A stretch of DNA of 64,000 nucleotides, from NCBI GenBank assembly GCA_028641055.1, contig CM054063.1, positions 47,923,920 to 47,987,919 on the forward strand, written 5' to 3'. Each line of letters starts with the position of its first letter. Within the stretch, counting starts at the first letter, position 1. Positions 10,886 to 24,799 of this stretch are shown one piece after another. A program made the translations under genes and the position numbers. The notes under the pieces were generated by a model, which saw only the letters and a program-made list of their open reading frames with translations, was not told where the DNA came from and searched no databases. The stretch is from Alopecurus myosuroides (Eukaryota; Streptophyta; Magnoliopsida; Poales; Poaceae).

Positions 10886-13800
10886 TGTGGTGACCCATCA
10901 CACCACTGCATGTGTAGTGCGCAAGTCGTTGACATAATACTCACAAAACGACTTATCCGCGAATATTACATCCCTCAGAGTAGTACAACAGAAACACAAC
11001 ATGTCCAAGCAAAGCTATAGGATACAAACTTTCATTACAAAATCTTGAGAATCTCCTTGATGAATCAAAGAATAACTCATGCAAATGAAACATTAGAAGA
11101 AGCAATTCGAAGTTCCAAGCTGGAGAATAACTCTAGCTCAGAACCTAATCTACTACGGTTGATGTCAGCCCTAATCTATGGCTTGTAACAACTAAGTCCA
11201 CGAATGGTCTCCACCTACACCTTGATATCTTCTCCTACACCAGTGTTGTTGATCACGAAGTTTTATTGGCTAAGTAATATATCACTCCACCTAGCTTCAT
11301 GAGGTAGCGATGGCTTCACGATGATGACTTCAATAAGGCTTCAACTCTAAGTATGTGGTCAAACGAGAACGAATGAGTAACGAGCGTTACTCACCAAGTT
11401 CATGATATATGGTGGGTAGTTTGATGCACTGACTATAGCTTTAGACTCAAAAGAGTCATAACCAAATGCAAGGTTTTTGAAAATCTTTCTTCAAGAGGTT
11501 GCTTTTAATTCGGAAAACTATGCCCGCCAGATCTTCACAGGATTAAAACTTCATGGAGTTTCCTTTCCTGTGGCGTACGCAGCTCCTTCCCGGAACAGGG
11601 GTAACATGCCACATCCTTTTACACTCTGAAGAGGTGTGCTACTTTACCCATGGGCGACAAGGACCATGTTGCAGAACCAGGCGCGCGATCCTGTCCACTC
11701 CCACTTAGGTGTGGGACCTAGTTGTTGGTCCAAGCCAAACCGTGCTTCTCCGCACAACGCATGCCCACCCATTTCCATCAGCAGGTTGAACCCCTGATTC
11801 CACCCCTCATGATGGAGACCTAGGCGCCCCTGGCAGGCACTCATAGACCATAGAGTCTGTGGCACGTAAAGGCTACCACCCATGTGCATGTAGTCCCGCA
11901 AGATCTACAGTGTACGTCTCTGGGAGCCCGTTGACATGCAAACGAGAGAAGATCACAGCTGACTTACTCGCCCCATACAAGACCCATGGTCAACGCGGTA
12001 TTTACGGCGCAAGAATCCTGGCGACATTTGTTGTTAAATCCTAGGTAATACTTTCCCATGCAGATGGAACCTTCCTTTGACCTATTCATCTTACCATGGT
12101 CCCATCCGCCCACCAAACAGAACAATACCACTCGGGTAGTCATTTAATTAGTCATATTTTTATAAAAATAGGACCGTGCATTCTTTTGAGCATAGGTGGT
12201 AATACGATAGGGTTTTTGCAAATAGTTCGTTATGAAATACTGCAAAGGATATGCAAGTGATGAACTTGCCTGAGATATAAATAATGACAATAATAATCCA
12301 TGTCTTCGGGTTCGAGGGTCGCATAGAGAAATCCTGAGATCTGAAATATAGCAAAATAGTCCCGGTTAGGACTACCAAAACAATGGCAAGATGATACATG
12401 CATATTAATGAGATGCATCGCATAATACCCTGAAAATACCCCAGCTTACAAGTGTAAGCAGCAATCGATACAATACTAAGATCACATAGGTTTTAGGTGA
12501 GTTGTTTCATTACATGTGGTGATGTTGTTATTTCTTATTTTAGACTTATGTGTGTTTCACTTTTATTTAACAATCATGTGTTATCATGTTTATGTAGAAG
12601 TGTTATCACACGGTTAGGTAATAAGACAATTGCACATGGAAAACAACTATTGACAAGGTAACGAACACATTTTATTTTCAAAAGTGTAGAGCTAATGACA
12701 AACAGTTTAATTGAAAATGATGAACTAGTACAACTAATCTATCATAACATAACTTTTCTAGGTACTTGTGATGATAGGTTTAGTAGGTGTGAAAACATGA
12801 GGGTTTTATTAATAAGGAAAATAATGTTGTGGCAGTTATTTATGGTTATTATGGAATAGTATAGAATTCTATTATACCTTTAGAAACAATTTTATCAGTT
12901 AAACAAAATGTTTTATGTTTGACATGTTTTAATTGTAAATGCTTTTATCTTTAATTTGATATACATTTAATGCTTTCTAAAAATATTTGAGTAAGTTCTT
13001 AATTTGTTAATTTTAAATGAATTAGATAACTAGGCAAAATATTGCACACATGAAAACTTGGTCAAATGACTATGAAAACATCATAGATGAGTTGCATTAG
13101 TCATTTGGAGCATTTTGGTATATAACTTGTATTTTTCTGATTTTATGAATTATTTATTATTTTTCTCAATTTTAAATGATTTAATTTAATTATAGAAAAT
13201 GTTTAATTTTAAACTTTATCAAATATTTTTGAAAAGTTGATAAAAATTTAGATTATATTTTTCTAACATTTCCGTATTTTTTTTATAATTATTTTAATAG
13301 TTATTGAATTAACATGTTTTAATTATTTCTTGCCAATATTCAAATTGACAGGTGGGACCCACCTGTCAGTTTTATTTTTAATTCAAAAATAAAAGAAAAA
13401 GAAAAAATAAACATGTTCATGACGTCATGCTGACGTCATGACCACGTCATCAATGAAGGGGATCTTCTTAGTTAGATTCAAATTCAATGTTTTGCTTTGA
13501 TTCAACCCAATTAACCAATACAGGGAGGTAGACGGGAACCTCACGAACCCAACGGTGGTACCGGTTTGACCATATGGTCACCGGAATGTTGCCAGTGAGC
13601 ACAAACACGGCGGTCGTCGATGCTACGACGTCAAAGGAAGCGAGGAAGAGAACGGGAGGGAGCCCGAGCACTAGGAGCTTACCCAGAGCTCGATGGAGGT
13701 GTCGGGAAGGCCCGGCGCGGCTCAGCGGCGGCGAATCGACGACGGCAATCTTGGCCGGCCGTGGGGACGAAGAAGATGGCGGCGGCGATTCGGCCCTTCT

Positions 13801-16800
13801 CTAACCAATTCCACTTGCGAGCATGGGTGACGGAGGATGGCGGTTCACGTGGTGGTCTCCGTTCTTCGCGGGGTGACCGGAATCGACGATGGTGCGTGGT
13901 GGCCGTACGATTAGGGTTTGGTTTCTTTGTGCTCTTGAGAGGCAGAGAGACAGTGAGCGTGAGGGGGTTGCGAGGGAGAGAGAGAAGAGGGTAAGACACT
14001 CCCTCTTGGAGGCTATCCTCGTGCAAGGCGGCTAGCAGGAGGTGGCATGGAGCCGTTGGCGGCGGTGACACGCACAACGCCGTCCTGGAGGAAGACAAAA
14101 GGCCATTTTTCCCATAACCCGCTGACTGGTTTTACAAACTACCTATAGGTCCTTCTGTTAATAAACTGAGAGAAAACTTTGTTTTTAGGGCTGTTTTTGT
14201 AAACAGAAAAATTAGTAAAAATCATATTTGAATTCCTTATCAAATTTTACACCTCACCATGTTTAGTTTTGGTGGATTGGAAGAAGATTTGAATTTTAAT
14301 TCTAGGGTGCTTAATTAAGTGATTTTTGTTATTTTCTCTCATCTAATAAATTATCTGGCTGTTAAAAATTATTTTTTTATAAGGTATGTTATGAAAACAA
14401 CACCACCAAAATGTTATTGAAATAATGGTGTGTTTTACTTTGGATATTCATAGATATAGATCTTTAAAAACAACTAGTAATACTTCTTATTAGTGTTATT
14501 ATTAATTATAGAAATAAAACACCAACTAGGATATCATACCAAGTCATACCAAATACTTAAGTTGGAAAATGGACTTGTTTTCTTTTTATGAGGCTTTGTT
14601 ATTTTCATAGTGGTAACTCTTAGCCATTTTTGGTTGACATTTTACTTAGGTAGGTGTATGTCATATTTTTTGTTTTTAGTACCTGATTATGTGGGAAACA
14701 TGAGTGGCTTTGGAATCCTATTTGTTTGTTTTCCACATAAGTTCCACTATGGATTTTATCCCATGTTTATATTGGAAACATGTGATTATTAGCATGGTTA
14801 TGTATAGATGAATCTTTCTTGTTATCTGTTAGTCTAGTGTATGAAAACGATCTGGAAAACAAGGTGGCTTGTTTCCATCTACCTCAACATATTACGAGAC
14901 ATATGGATGCAAGGCTTATTGTTATTTTCTCATTTGATAATTGTTTCCATTGAAGTGATTATTATTTGTTCCTCATCTATGATGAGTATTCACAAGGCAT
15001 AGGGTTATAGTTTCTCTAATATTAGCTAATGACTCACTGGATAATTTCTTATGCTCCCTTACTGAGGCAATATTGCTCCTTGTTGACTTCTGTTGCTTGA
15101 TGTACTTGTCTCTATTTGCCACTAGTCTTCAGATACTGACTTTGTCATTTGCAAGTAGGATCATCTCTTGGATTCCTACTCCAGCTGTCTCACCCTTGTG
15201 GTGAAGACAATTAATTACTCCAAAAAAAGTTTTTTCTTAGATGATTATAAAAAAATATGTGTATTTTAAGACACAAATTTGCTAGATACATATGAGAAGA
15301 ATCTCTGAACATGTTTGCAAGGCTTATCCCAAATTACTTTTCATATCCAAATGGCATAGATGTACTAGGTTATTCAACCTTCTGTTTATTTGTGTATGGC
15401 ATTCAATTGTTTGAGTATACAAAAGTGATCTGTTAACAAGGTTGCAAGACTTGTTACCAAACTACTTCATATACACTAACATTGGAGTATCATACTATTT
15501 CAAGAGGGATTAATAAGATCAGATCAAGATGTAAGAGTTTCCAAATACTCTTATTGTAGATTAGAGTAGAACTTCTTGAATAGTCTAAATAATCTTCTTG
15601 AAGATCTTATTTTGGTGATTCCTCTTTTCTTGTGGTTGCTTCTCTTGCTGGATAACTTAGAGAAGATTGGGAAACAAGATATAATGGTCTAGCCAGAATA
15701 ACAAGATCTAGATTAAGAGTTAGTTCATGCTTTTATTATCCTTCCATACATTTATTGTTATGTTTCCCATAAGATATGTACTTGTCTCATACATGATTGG
15801 TTTTACTTAGCTTTCAATTCAGTTCCTCTAATAGAGGTTATAACTTGTTGTTATTCATTAGTTGTTTCAAGAGTTTAGTTACTGAATGTTAATTTGGATA
15901 GAGATGTGGAGTGTTTGTGGAATGAGGACTTAAGATAATAAGTTGATCAAATGGTTCACTTAATGTGTTGAAATCGCATATGCTCACTTGTATTAAATGA
16001 ATGAGGCAATGAGCATATGAATGATATTAGGGTCTAATGACTTAAGTCATAGTTGTTAGTTGTTTTCTCAAGTGTCATGATTTACTTTATATTCTTCTCT
16101 TTATTATCTTTGTCATGCATAATGTAGACATAGGGTTTTAGGAAGATCATATGTCATGATCAGGGTTTAACAGTATTTTTAAGAAGACTTCTTTCATCTT
16201 TTAAATGCTTCCTTTCTTGTTGATGAGATATGTACATATTCCATAAATATGTTATTATTGATAATTAATCTATTTCCCACTTGTGGGGTGTTGAGTTAAC
16301 ACTTGTTTCTATCATTTGTTTCCACTGAACATTTGTGATATACTTGTGAAGGTTCACTTAACATTTATTAGATAATTTTAGAAAGATGGTGTGTGAATGG
16401 TTGATAACTTAAAGAGTTCATGATTAGAGAACATAATGTTTCTACTTATGAGATGGTTCACTTGTACATTACTATCTTGTGGAAGTGTGGTCATTAGTTA
16501 TGCGATTTGAGTACTCACTCCTCTTTGAGTTCTATATACCTATTGAATTTCCCAAGTCACTTATAGACTTGTGGTTAAGGTTGTTGAGAGTTAGTGTTGG
16601 TCATAACCAACTATGGTTTGTCTTATCAAGTGATTTGGTTTCTTAACATACTTGTTATAAAGATCACTCCAAATGTACTCTTGACTAGATGAACTAGACC
16701 TATTTCATCATGTCAAGTGAAACATTGGTCATTTTGATTCGTTTAAACTTCCGCGCCAAAATTTCAAGTATTTTTAGATGCATGCTTTGCAAATGCACAT

Positions 16801-16845
16801 ATTATATTTAGATCCTTATAACCTCCCAAACACTGGGACGTTACA
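10886..16845 (-). repeat. 3' LTR of the LARD-type element
   Basis: 5,960 bases. It matches 18670-24622 nearly end to end with scattered substitutions and small indels. It contains a GC-rich gene-like block at about 13570-14100, with AAACCCTAA-type sequence on the minus strand, and long AT-rich flanks. The short frames in it are broken or differ between the two copies, so none is annotated as a gene. Confidence 0.9.
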
Positions 16846-16860
16846 GTATCTCCCCCTTAA
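16846..16860 (-). other. Polypurine tract of the LARD-type element
   Basis: On the minus strand the sequence TTAAGGGGGAGATAC abuts the LTR start TGTAACGTCCC. A purine-rich tract at this place primes plus-strand DNA synthesis in LTR retrotransposons. Confidence 0.8.
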
Positions 16861-18656
16861 GATGAATTTCTCCCCGAAGTTCAACCTCTCTCACGTAAAG
16901 ATAGGTAGAGAGAACTTCTGTAGACCGTTGAATCCTCACAGCTGTTTTCTTGTGGTGACCTTGGCATGTGTAGCCTCTTATGTTGATTGTTCACCTTCCA
17001 CTGTCTTGCATGATAATCTAATACTAAGTCTGTTATTATGACAACTCTGTTTGTTACTATACCTTCCTAAGGGTTTCACAGAGATCACGTGGTATTTCCA
17101 CCATGTAGTGGACACCAAGTTTCCTTCTCCGATGAATATGTATGGTTTCCTATATCTCAGAACTTTTTAAAGAACATTTGGTACATCCACCAGGTGATGA
17201 ATAAAAATTAAGATTCTTCCGGTACACTGGATATTGTCTATGTTTAGGACTCTATTTGGTTCAATCTAATGGTCTCAAGAGAAATACCGCTCAAAGAAAC
17301 TTGTATAACGTAGTGTACATTGACTTAGACTCTTCTAATTAGTAAAAATATCTTCGAGTTATCTCGAGTTTTAACTTTTTCCTACAAGTGACTATAACCT
17401 ATTCCTCTGGTTACTTGCTATGGTTCTTCTACATCTTTGGGTTTTGACTTCTACGGGGTGACTCTATAAGTTAACTTATCGAACTTCTACATATTTCCTT
17501 CTAGGATATAACTACTAATGTTACCATCTTGGCATCTCTTGTGGCAGCTCGCCATGTGTTTATGAAGTATCTCACCATCTCCAAACAAGATGTGAATGTG
17601 GTCCATTCCCATCAGTGGCTTCATTGACTTCTTGGTCTTCCCAAGCTTTGGTGGTTGTATCAATCTGCTGATAACTTAGACCGCTCTCATTATAATCCTA
17701 TACCCTCTAGACCAGTAACATCAAGAAAGAAATTAGTGTTTGCACATGCATTTGCACATCAAGTTCAATCTTCATGTACAGATCTAGTAAATCAAAGATC
17801 CAAATAAGATCCAATAAATCTCAAATGCAGTTTATCACTCATGCATCAAAAGCCTGTGAAATAATAGTACTTAGAGTAAAACATCTCAAGTACCAAGGCT
17901 CTTAAATTCTACACACTACAAGTAGGTATATAATACCTTATAATCCTACTCTACACAACCACTCTTTGCCTTCGTAATTACTCTAATCGCATGCCTTATT
18001 GCAATGGAATACACCAAGACAAAATGATCCTATAGTAGTTGTTGTCTAACTTGGTTCCATATAGAAGTAAGTACCTTGTAGATTGAAGTACTTCATCTTG
18101 ATTACGATCAGATTCTCATGGCATCTGCTGATCCTTCATGTTGTTGATCACGCCTTAGGAGTAGTAATGTATCTTCCATCAATGGTTATGCCTTCGCCTA
18201 ATTCTATACTATACTATAATGATTAACCTCTAGACTTTATAACTAAGGATATGGTATATACCCCATAGTTACCATGGTTTAATGACAATTCAGGATTCTC
18301 AAACATCCCTTCTTGATGTCTCCTATACTTACTATATACCATGTTCTACTCCATCCTATGCATTCATAGAATGGGGTAATCATCATCATGACTTAACTGT
18401 CTCTGACTACGTGAGAACACCTTTTCTCCATAAGTTGATACATGCTATACTTCTAACTATTCATACCCAGGTATAAAGAAAATAGATAAATATATTTACT
18501 CAAATCGAGTAAGAACATTCTATACAAGTATGATTGTATCATTCTCAAGTGGATTATCATCATAGTTGTAGGAAATGTGGTTTAGATAAGATGGCTTCCT
18601 ATAGTATTTACCAACCTACAGATCTCCTAAAATGTTTTAAACCTAAGGTCGCTTCG

Positions 18657-18669
18657 CTCTGATACAATC
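18657..18669 (-). other. Primer binding site of the LARD-type element
   Basis: Minus-strand TTGTATCAGAGC directly follows the LTR end. It matches the usual plant initiator-methionine-tRNA primer site (TGGTATCAGAGC) at 11 of 12 positions. Confidence 0.8.
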
Positions 18670-21600
18670 TGTGGTGACCCAGCACATCACTGCATGTGTA
18701 GTGCGCAAGTCGTTGACATAATACTCACAGAAGGACTTATCCGTGAATATTACATCCCTCAGAGTAGTACAACAGAAACATAACAGGTCCAAGAAAAGCT
18801 ATAGGTTACAAACTTTTATTACAAAATCTTGAGAATCTCTTTGATGAATCAAAGAAGATCTCATGCAAATGAAACATTAGAAGAAAATATTCGAAGTTCC
18901 AAGCTGGAGAATAACTCTAGCTCAGAACCTAATCTACTACGGCTGATGTCGGCCCTAATCTATGGCTTGTAACAACTAAGTCCACGAATGGTCTCCACCT
19001 ACACCTTGATGTCTTCTCCTCCACCAGTGTTGTTGATGATGAAGCTTTACTGGCTAAGTAATATATCACTCCACCTAACTTCATGAGGTAGCGACGGCTT
19101 GACGATGACGAATTCCGTAAGGCTTCAACTCTAAGCATGGGGTCAAACGAGAACGAATGAGTAACGAGCGTTACTCAACAAGTTCATGATATATAGTGGG
19201 TAGTTTGATGCACTAACTATAGCTTTAGACTCGAAAGAGACATAAGCTAATGCAAGGTTTTTGAAAATCTTTCTTCAAGAGGTTGCTTTTAATTCTGAAA
19301 ACTATGCCCGCCAGATCTTCACAGGATTAGAACTTCATGGAGTTGCCTTTCCTGCAGCGTTCGCAGCTCCTTCCCGGAACAGGGGTAACATGCCACATCC
19401 TTTTACACTCTGTAGAGGCGCGTTACTTTACCCATGGGCAACCAAGACCATGTTGCACAACCAGGCGCGTGATCCTGTCCACTCCCACTTAGGTGTGGGG
19501 CCCGGTTGTTGGTCCAAGACAAACCGTGCTTCTCCGCACAACGCATGCCCACCCATTTCCACCAGCAGGTTGAACCCCTGATTTCACCCCTTATGATGGA
19601 GACCTAGGCGCCCCTGGCAGACACTCATAGACCCTAGAGTCTGTGGCACGTAAGGGCTCCCACCCATGTGCATGGAGTACCGCAAGATCTACATCGTACG
19701 TCTCTGGCAGTCCGTTGACATGCGAACGAGAGAAGATCACAACTGACTTACTCGCCCCATACAAGACCCATGGTCAACGCGGTATTTACGGCGCAAGAAT
19801 CCTGACGAAATTTGTTGTTAAATTCTAGGTAATACTTTCCCATGCAGATGGAACCTTCCTTTGACCTATTCATCTTACCATGGTCCCATCCGCCCACCAA
19901 ACAGAACACTACCACTCGGGTACTCAATCAATTAGTTATATTATTATAAAAATAGGATCATGCATTCTTTTGAGCATATGTGGTAATACGATAGGGTTTT
20001 TGCAAATAGTTCCTTATGAAATACTGCAAAGGATATGAGCAAGTGATGAACTTGCCTGAGATAGAAATAATGACAATAATAATCCATGTCTTCGGGTTCG
20101 AGGCCCGCGTAGAGAAATCCCGAGATATGAAAGATAGAAAAAATAGTCCCGGTAAGGACTACCAAAACACTGGCAAGATTATACATTCATAGTAATGAGA
20201 TGCATCGCATAATACCCTGGAAATACCCCAGCTTACAAGTGTAAGCAGCAATCGATACAATACTAAGATCACATAGGTTTTATGTGAGTTGTTTCATTAC
20301 TTGTGGTGATGTTGTTATTTCTTATTTTGGACTTATGTGTGTTTCACTTTTATTTAACAATCATGTATTATCATGTTTATGTAGAAGTATTATCACAGGG
20401 TTAGGTAATAAGACAATTGCACATGGAAAACAACTATTGACAAGGTAACGGACACATTTTATTTTATTTTCAAAAGTGTAGAGCTAATGACAAAGTGTTT
20501 AATTGAAAATGATGAACTAATACAACTAATCTATCATCACATAACTTTTCTAGGTACTTGCGATGATAGGTTTAGTAGGTGCGAAAATATGAGGGTTTTA
20601 TTAATAAGGAAAATAATGTCCTGGCAGTTATTTCTGGATATAATGGAATATTATAGAATTCCATTATACCTTTAGAAACAATGTTATCAGTTAAACAAAA
20701 TGTTTTATGTTTGACATGTTTGAATTGGAAATGTTTTTCTCTTTAATTTGATATACATTTAATGCTTTCTACAAATATTTGAATAAGTTCTTAATTTGTT
20801 AATTTTAAATGAATTAGATAACTTGCACACATGAAAACTTGGTCAAATGACTATGAAAACATCATAGATGAGTCGCATTAGTCATTTGGAGAATTTTGGT
20901 ATATAACTTGTATTTTTCTGATTTTATAAATTATTTATTATTTTTCTCAATTTTAAATGATTTAATTTAATTAAAGAAAATGTTTAATTTAAACTTTATC
21001 AAATATTTTTGAAAAGTTGATAAAAATTAGATTATATTTTTCTAAACATTTCCATATTTTTTTATAATTATTTTAATAGTTATTGAATTAACAGGTTTTA
21101 ATTATTTCTTGCCAATATTCAAATTGACAGGTGGGACCCACCTGTCAGTTTTATTTTTAATTCAAAAATAAAATAAAAAATATATTCATGACGTCATGCT
21201 GATGTCATGACCACGTCATCAATGGACACGATCTTCTCGGTTAGATTCAAATTCGATGTTTTGCTTCGATTCAACCCAATTAACCGATACAGGGAGGTAG
21301 AGGGGAACCTCACGAACCCAACGGTGGTACCGGTTTGACCATGTTGTCACCGGAACGTTGCCGGTGAGCACAAACACGGCGGACGGCGGCGGTCGTCGAT
21401 GCTATGGCGTCAAAGGAAGCGAGGAAGAGAACGGGAGGGTGCCCGAGCACCAGGAGCTCGATGGAGGTGTCGGGAAGGCCCGACGCGTCTCAGAGGTGGC
21501 GAACCGACAACGTCAATCTTGGCCGGCCACGGGGAAGAAGAAGATGGCGGCGGCAATTCGGCCCTTCTCTAACCAATTCCACTTGCGAGCAGGGGTGATG

Positions 21601-24600
21601 GAGGACGGCGGTTCACGTGGTGGTCTCCGTTCTTCGCGGGGTGACCGGAATCAACGACGATGCGCGGTGGTCGTACGGTTAAGGTTAGGGTTTGGTTTCG
21701 TTGTTCTCTTGAGAGGCAGAGAGACAGTGAGCGTGAGGGGGTTGCGAGGGAGAGAGAGAAGAGGGTACAGAACTCCCTCTTGGAGGCTATCCTCGTGCGA
21801 GGCGGCTAGCAGGAGGTGGCATGGAGCCATCGGCGGCGGTGACACGCATAGCATCATCCTGGAGGAAGACAAAAGGCCATGTTCCACATAACCCCCTGAC
21901 TGGTTTCACAAATTACATGTAGGTCCTTCTGTTAATAAAACTGAGAGGAAAACTTTGTTTTCAGGGCTGTTTTTGTAAAAAAAAATTTTAGTAAAAATCA
22001 TATTTGAATTCCTTATCAAATTTACACCTTCACCATGTTTTGTTTTGGTGGATTGGAAGAAGATTTGGATTTTAATTCTAGGGTGCTTAATTAAGTGATT
22101 TTTGTTATTTTCTCTCATCTAATAAATTATCTGGCTGTTAAAATTATTTTTGTATAAGGTATGTTATGAAACAACACCACCAACATGTTATTGAAAGAAT
22201 GGTGTGTTTTACTTTCGATATTCATGGATATAAATATTTTAAAAACAACTAGTAATACTTCTTATTAGTGTTATGATCAATTATAGAAATAAAACACCAA
22301 CTAGGATATCACACCAAGTCATATCAAATACTTTAGTTGGAAAATGGACTTGTTTTCTTTTTATGAGGCTTTGTTATTTTCATAGTGGTAACTCTTAGCC
22401 ATTTTTGGTTGACATTTTACTTAGGTGTGTGTATGTCATGTTTGTTGTTTTTAGTACCTCATTATGTGGAAAACATGAGTGGCTTTGGAATCTCATTTGT
22501 TTGTTTTCCACATAAGTTCCACTATGGATTTTATCCCATGTTTATCTTGGAAACATGTGATTATTTGCATGGTTATGTACAGATGAATCTTTGTTCTTAT
22601 ATGTTAGTCTTGTGTATGAAAAGGATCTGGAAAACAAGGTGGCTTGTTTCCATCTACCTCAACATATCACAAGACATATGGATGCAAGGCTTGTTATTAT
22701 TTTCTCATTTGATAATTGTTTCCATTGAAGTGATTATTATTTGTTCCTCATCTATGATGAGCCTTGACAAGGCATAGGGTTATAGTTTCTCTAATATTAC
22801 CTAATGACTCACTGGATAATTTTTTATGCTCCCTTACTGAGGCAATGCTGCTCCTTGTTGACTTTTGTTGCTTGATGTACCTGTCTCTATTTGCCACTAG
22901 TATTCAGATAACGACTTTGTCATTTGCAAGTAGGATCATCTCTTGGATTCCAACTCCAACTGTCTCACCCTTGTGGTGAAGACAATCAATTACTCCAAAC
23001 AAAGATTTTTCTTAGACGATTATTAAGAAATATAGGTGTATTTTAAGACATCAATTTGCCAGAGACATATGAGAAGAATCTGTGAACAATTTTGTAAGGC
23101 TTGCCCCAAATTATTTTCATATCTAAATGACATAGATGTACTAGGTTATTCAACCTTCTGTTTATTTGTGTATGACATTCAATTGTTTGAGTATACAAAA
23201 GTGATCTGTTAACAAGGTTGCAAGACTTGTTACCAAACTACTTCTATATACACTAACATTGGAGTATCATACTATTTCAAGAGGAATTAATAAGATCAGA
23301 TCAAGAGGTAAGAGTTTAGAAATACTCTTATAGCATATTAGATTATAACTTCTTGAATACTCTAAATAATCTTTTTGAAGATCTTCTTGTGGTGGTTCCT
23401 CTTTTCTTGTGGTTGCTTCTCTTGCAGAATGACTTAGAGAAGATTGGGAAACAAGATATAATGGTCTAGCTAGAATAACAAGATCTAGATTAACAGTTAG
23501 TCCATGCTTTTATTATCCTTCCATACATTTATTGTTATGTTTCCCATATGATATGTACTTGTCTCATACATGATTGGTTTTACTTAGCTTTCAATTCAAT
23601 TCCTCTAATAGAGGTTATAACTTGTTGTTATTCATTAGTCGTTTCAAGAGATATACTTTAGTTACTGAATGTTAATTTGGATAGAGATGTGGAGTGTTTG
23701 TGGAATGAGGACTTAAGATAATAAGTTTATCAAATGGTTCACTTAATGTGTTGAAATCTCATATGCTCACTTGTATAAGATGAATGAGGCAATGAGCATA
23801 TGAACGATATTAGGGTCTAATGACTTAAGTCATAGTTGTTTTCTCAAGTGTCATGATTTACTTTATATTCTTCTCTTTATTATCTTTATCATTCATAATG
23901 TAGAAATAGAGTTTTAGGAAGATCATATGTCATGATCAGGGTTTAACATTAGTTTTAAGAAGATTTGTTTCATCTTTTAAATGCTTCCTTTCTTGTTGAT
24001 GAGATATGTACATATTCCATAAATATTTTATTATTTATAATTAAGTTATTTCCCACTTGTGTGGTTTTGAGTTAACACTTGTTTCTATCATTTGTTTCCA
24101 CTGAACATTTGTGATATACTTGTGAAGGTTCACTTAACATTTATTAGATAATTTTAGAAAGATGGTGTGTGAATGGTTGATAATTTAAACAGTTCATGAT
24201 TAGAGAACATAATGTTTCTACTTATCAGATGGTTCACTTGTACATTAATATCTTGTAGAAGTGTGGTCATCAGTTATGTTATTTGAGTACTCACCCCTCT
24301 TTGAGTTCTAGATACCCAGTGAATTTTCCCAAGTCACTTATAGACTTATGGTTAAGGTTGTTGAGAGTTAATGTTGGTCATAACCAACTGTGGTTTGTCT
24401 TATCAAGTGATTTGGTTTCTTAAGATACTTGTTATAAAGATCACTCCAAATGTACTCTTGACTAGATGAACTAGACCTATTTCATCATGTCAAGTGAAAC
24501 ATTGGTCACTTTGATTCGTTTAAACTTTAGCGCTAAAATTTCCCGTATTTTTAGATGCATGCTTTGCAAATGCACATATTATATTTAGATCCTTATAACC

Positions 24601-24622
24601 TCCCAAACACTGGGACGTTACA
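18670..24622 (-). repeat. 5' LTR of the LARD-type element
   Basis: 5,953 bases, a direct repeat of 10886-16845. Its GC-rich gene-like block is at about 21340-21890. Differences from the other LTR include several small indels, for example around 20830 and 21410. Confidence 0.9.
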
Positions 24623-24632
24623 TAATATCTAG

Positions 24633-24795
24633 GGGTGCGTTTGGTAGGATTCAAACCTTACCCAAAGTTGGTGGACAACGTGTCATGCATGTGAACAAAC
24701 CTACCAACTGGTTTGGCTCTCTAGAGCCAGTCTGGCTGGAGTCTTGCCGTTCTCCTCACTCGGCTTGCTCAGCTACAACTACCAAACGTGACGTA
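24633..24795. repeat. Possible hAT-type MITE
   Basis: Begins near AGGGGTGCGTTTGGT and ends with ACCAAACGTGACGTAG. The inner parts of the two ends are inverted repeats (GCGTTTGGT against ACCAAACGT, one mismatch). GGGTGCGTTTGG is a common terminus of small grass hAT-like elements. The outer bases pair poorly and no target duplication was found. Confidence 0.3.
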
Positions 24796-24799
24796 GAAG

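Larger units (their letters stand above)
16846..18669 (-). other. Internal domain of the LARD-type element, non-coding
   Basis: 1,824 bases with no long frame in either direction. Just inside the polypurine tract the minus strand can be read as LNFGEKFILRG, reminiscent of the last residues of Ty3/gypsy (chromovirus-type) pol. The internal domain may therefore derive from a gypsy element that lost its genes. The rest is AT-rich and unrecognised. Confidence 0.6.
10886..24622 (-). mobile_element. Complete non-autonomous long-LTR retrotransposon (LARD-type)
   Basis: Two direct repeats of about 5.95 kb flank 1.8 kb of internal DNA. The outer 5-bp duplication TAATA is at 10881-10885 and 24623-24627. 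Each LTR reads TGTGGTGACC...GGGACGTTACA on the plus strand, so on the minus strand it starts TGTAACGTCCC and ends CACCACA. Next to the high-coordinate LTR the minus strand has TTGTATCAGAGC, a near match to the initiator-Met-tRNA primer site. Next to the low-coordinate LTR it has TTAAGGGGGAGATAC, a polypurine tract. Both fix the orientation as minus. No gag or pol is encoded, so it must have moved using enzymes supplied in trans. The two LTRs differ at about 7% of positions in the first 84 bases I aligned by eye, suggesting an old insertion. Confidence 0.9.

Noticed and set aside
11859..12044. Short frame present in both LARD LTR copies (also 19643-19828)
   Set aside because: It recurs because the LTRs are duplicates; it has no domain, and the two versions differ at random positions.
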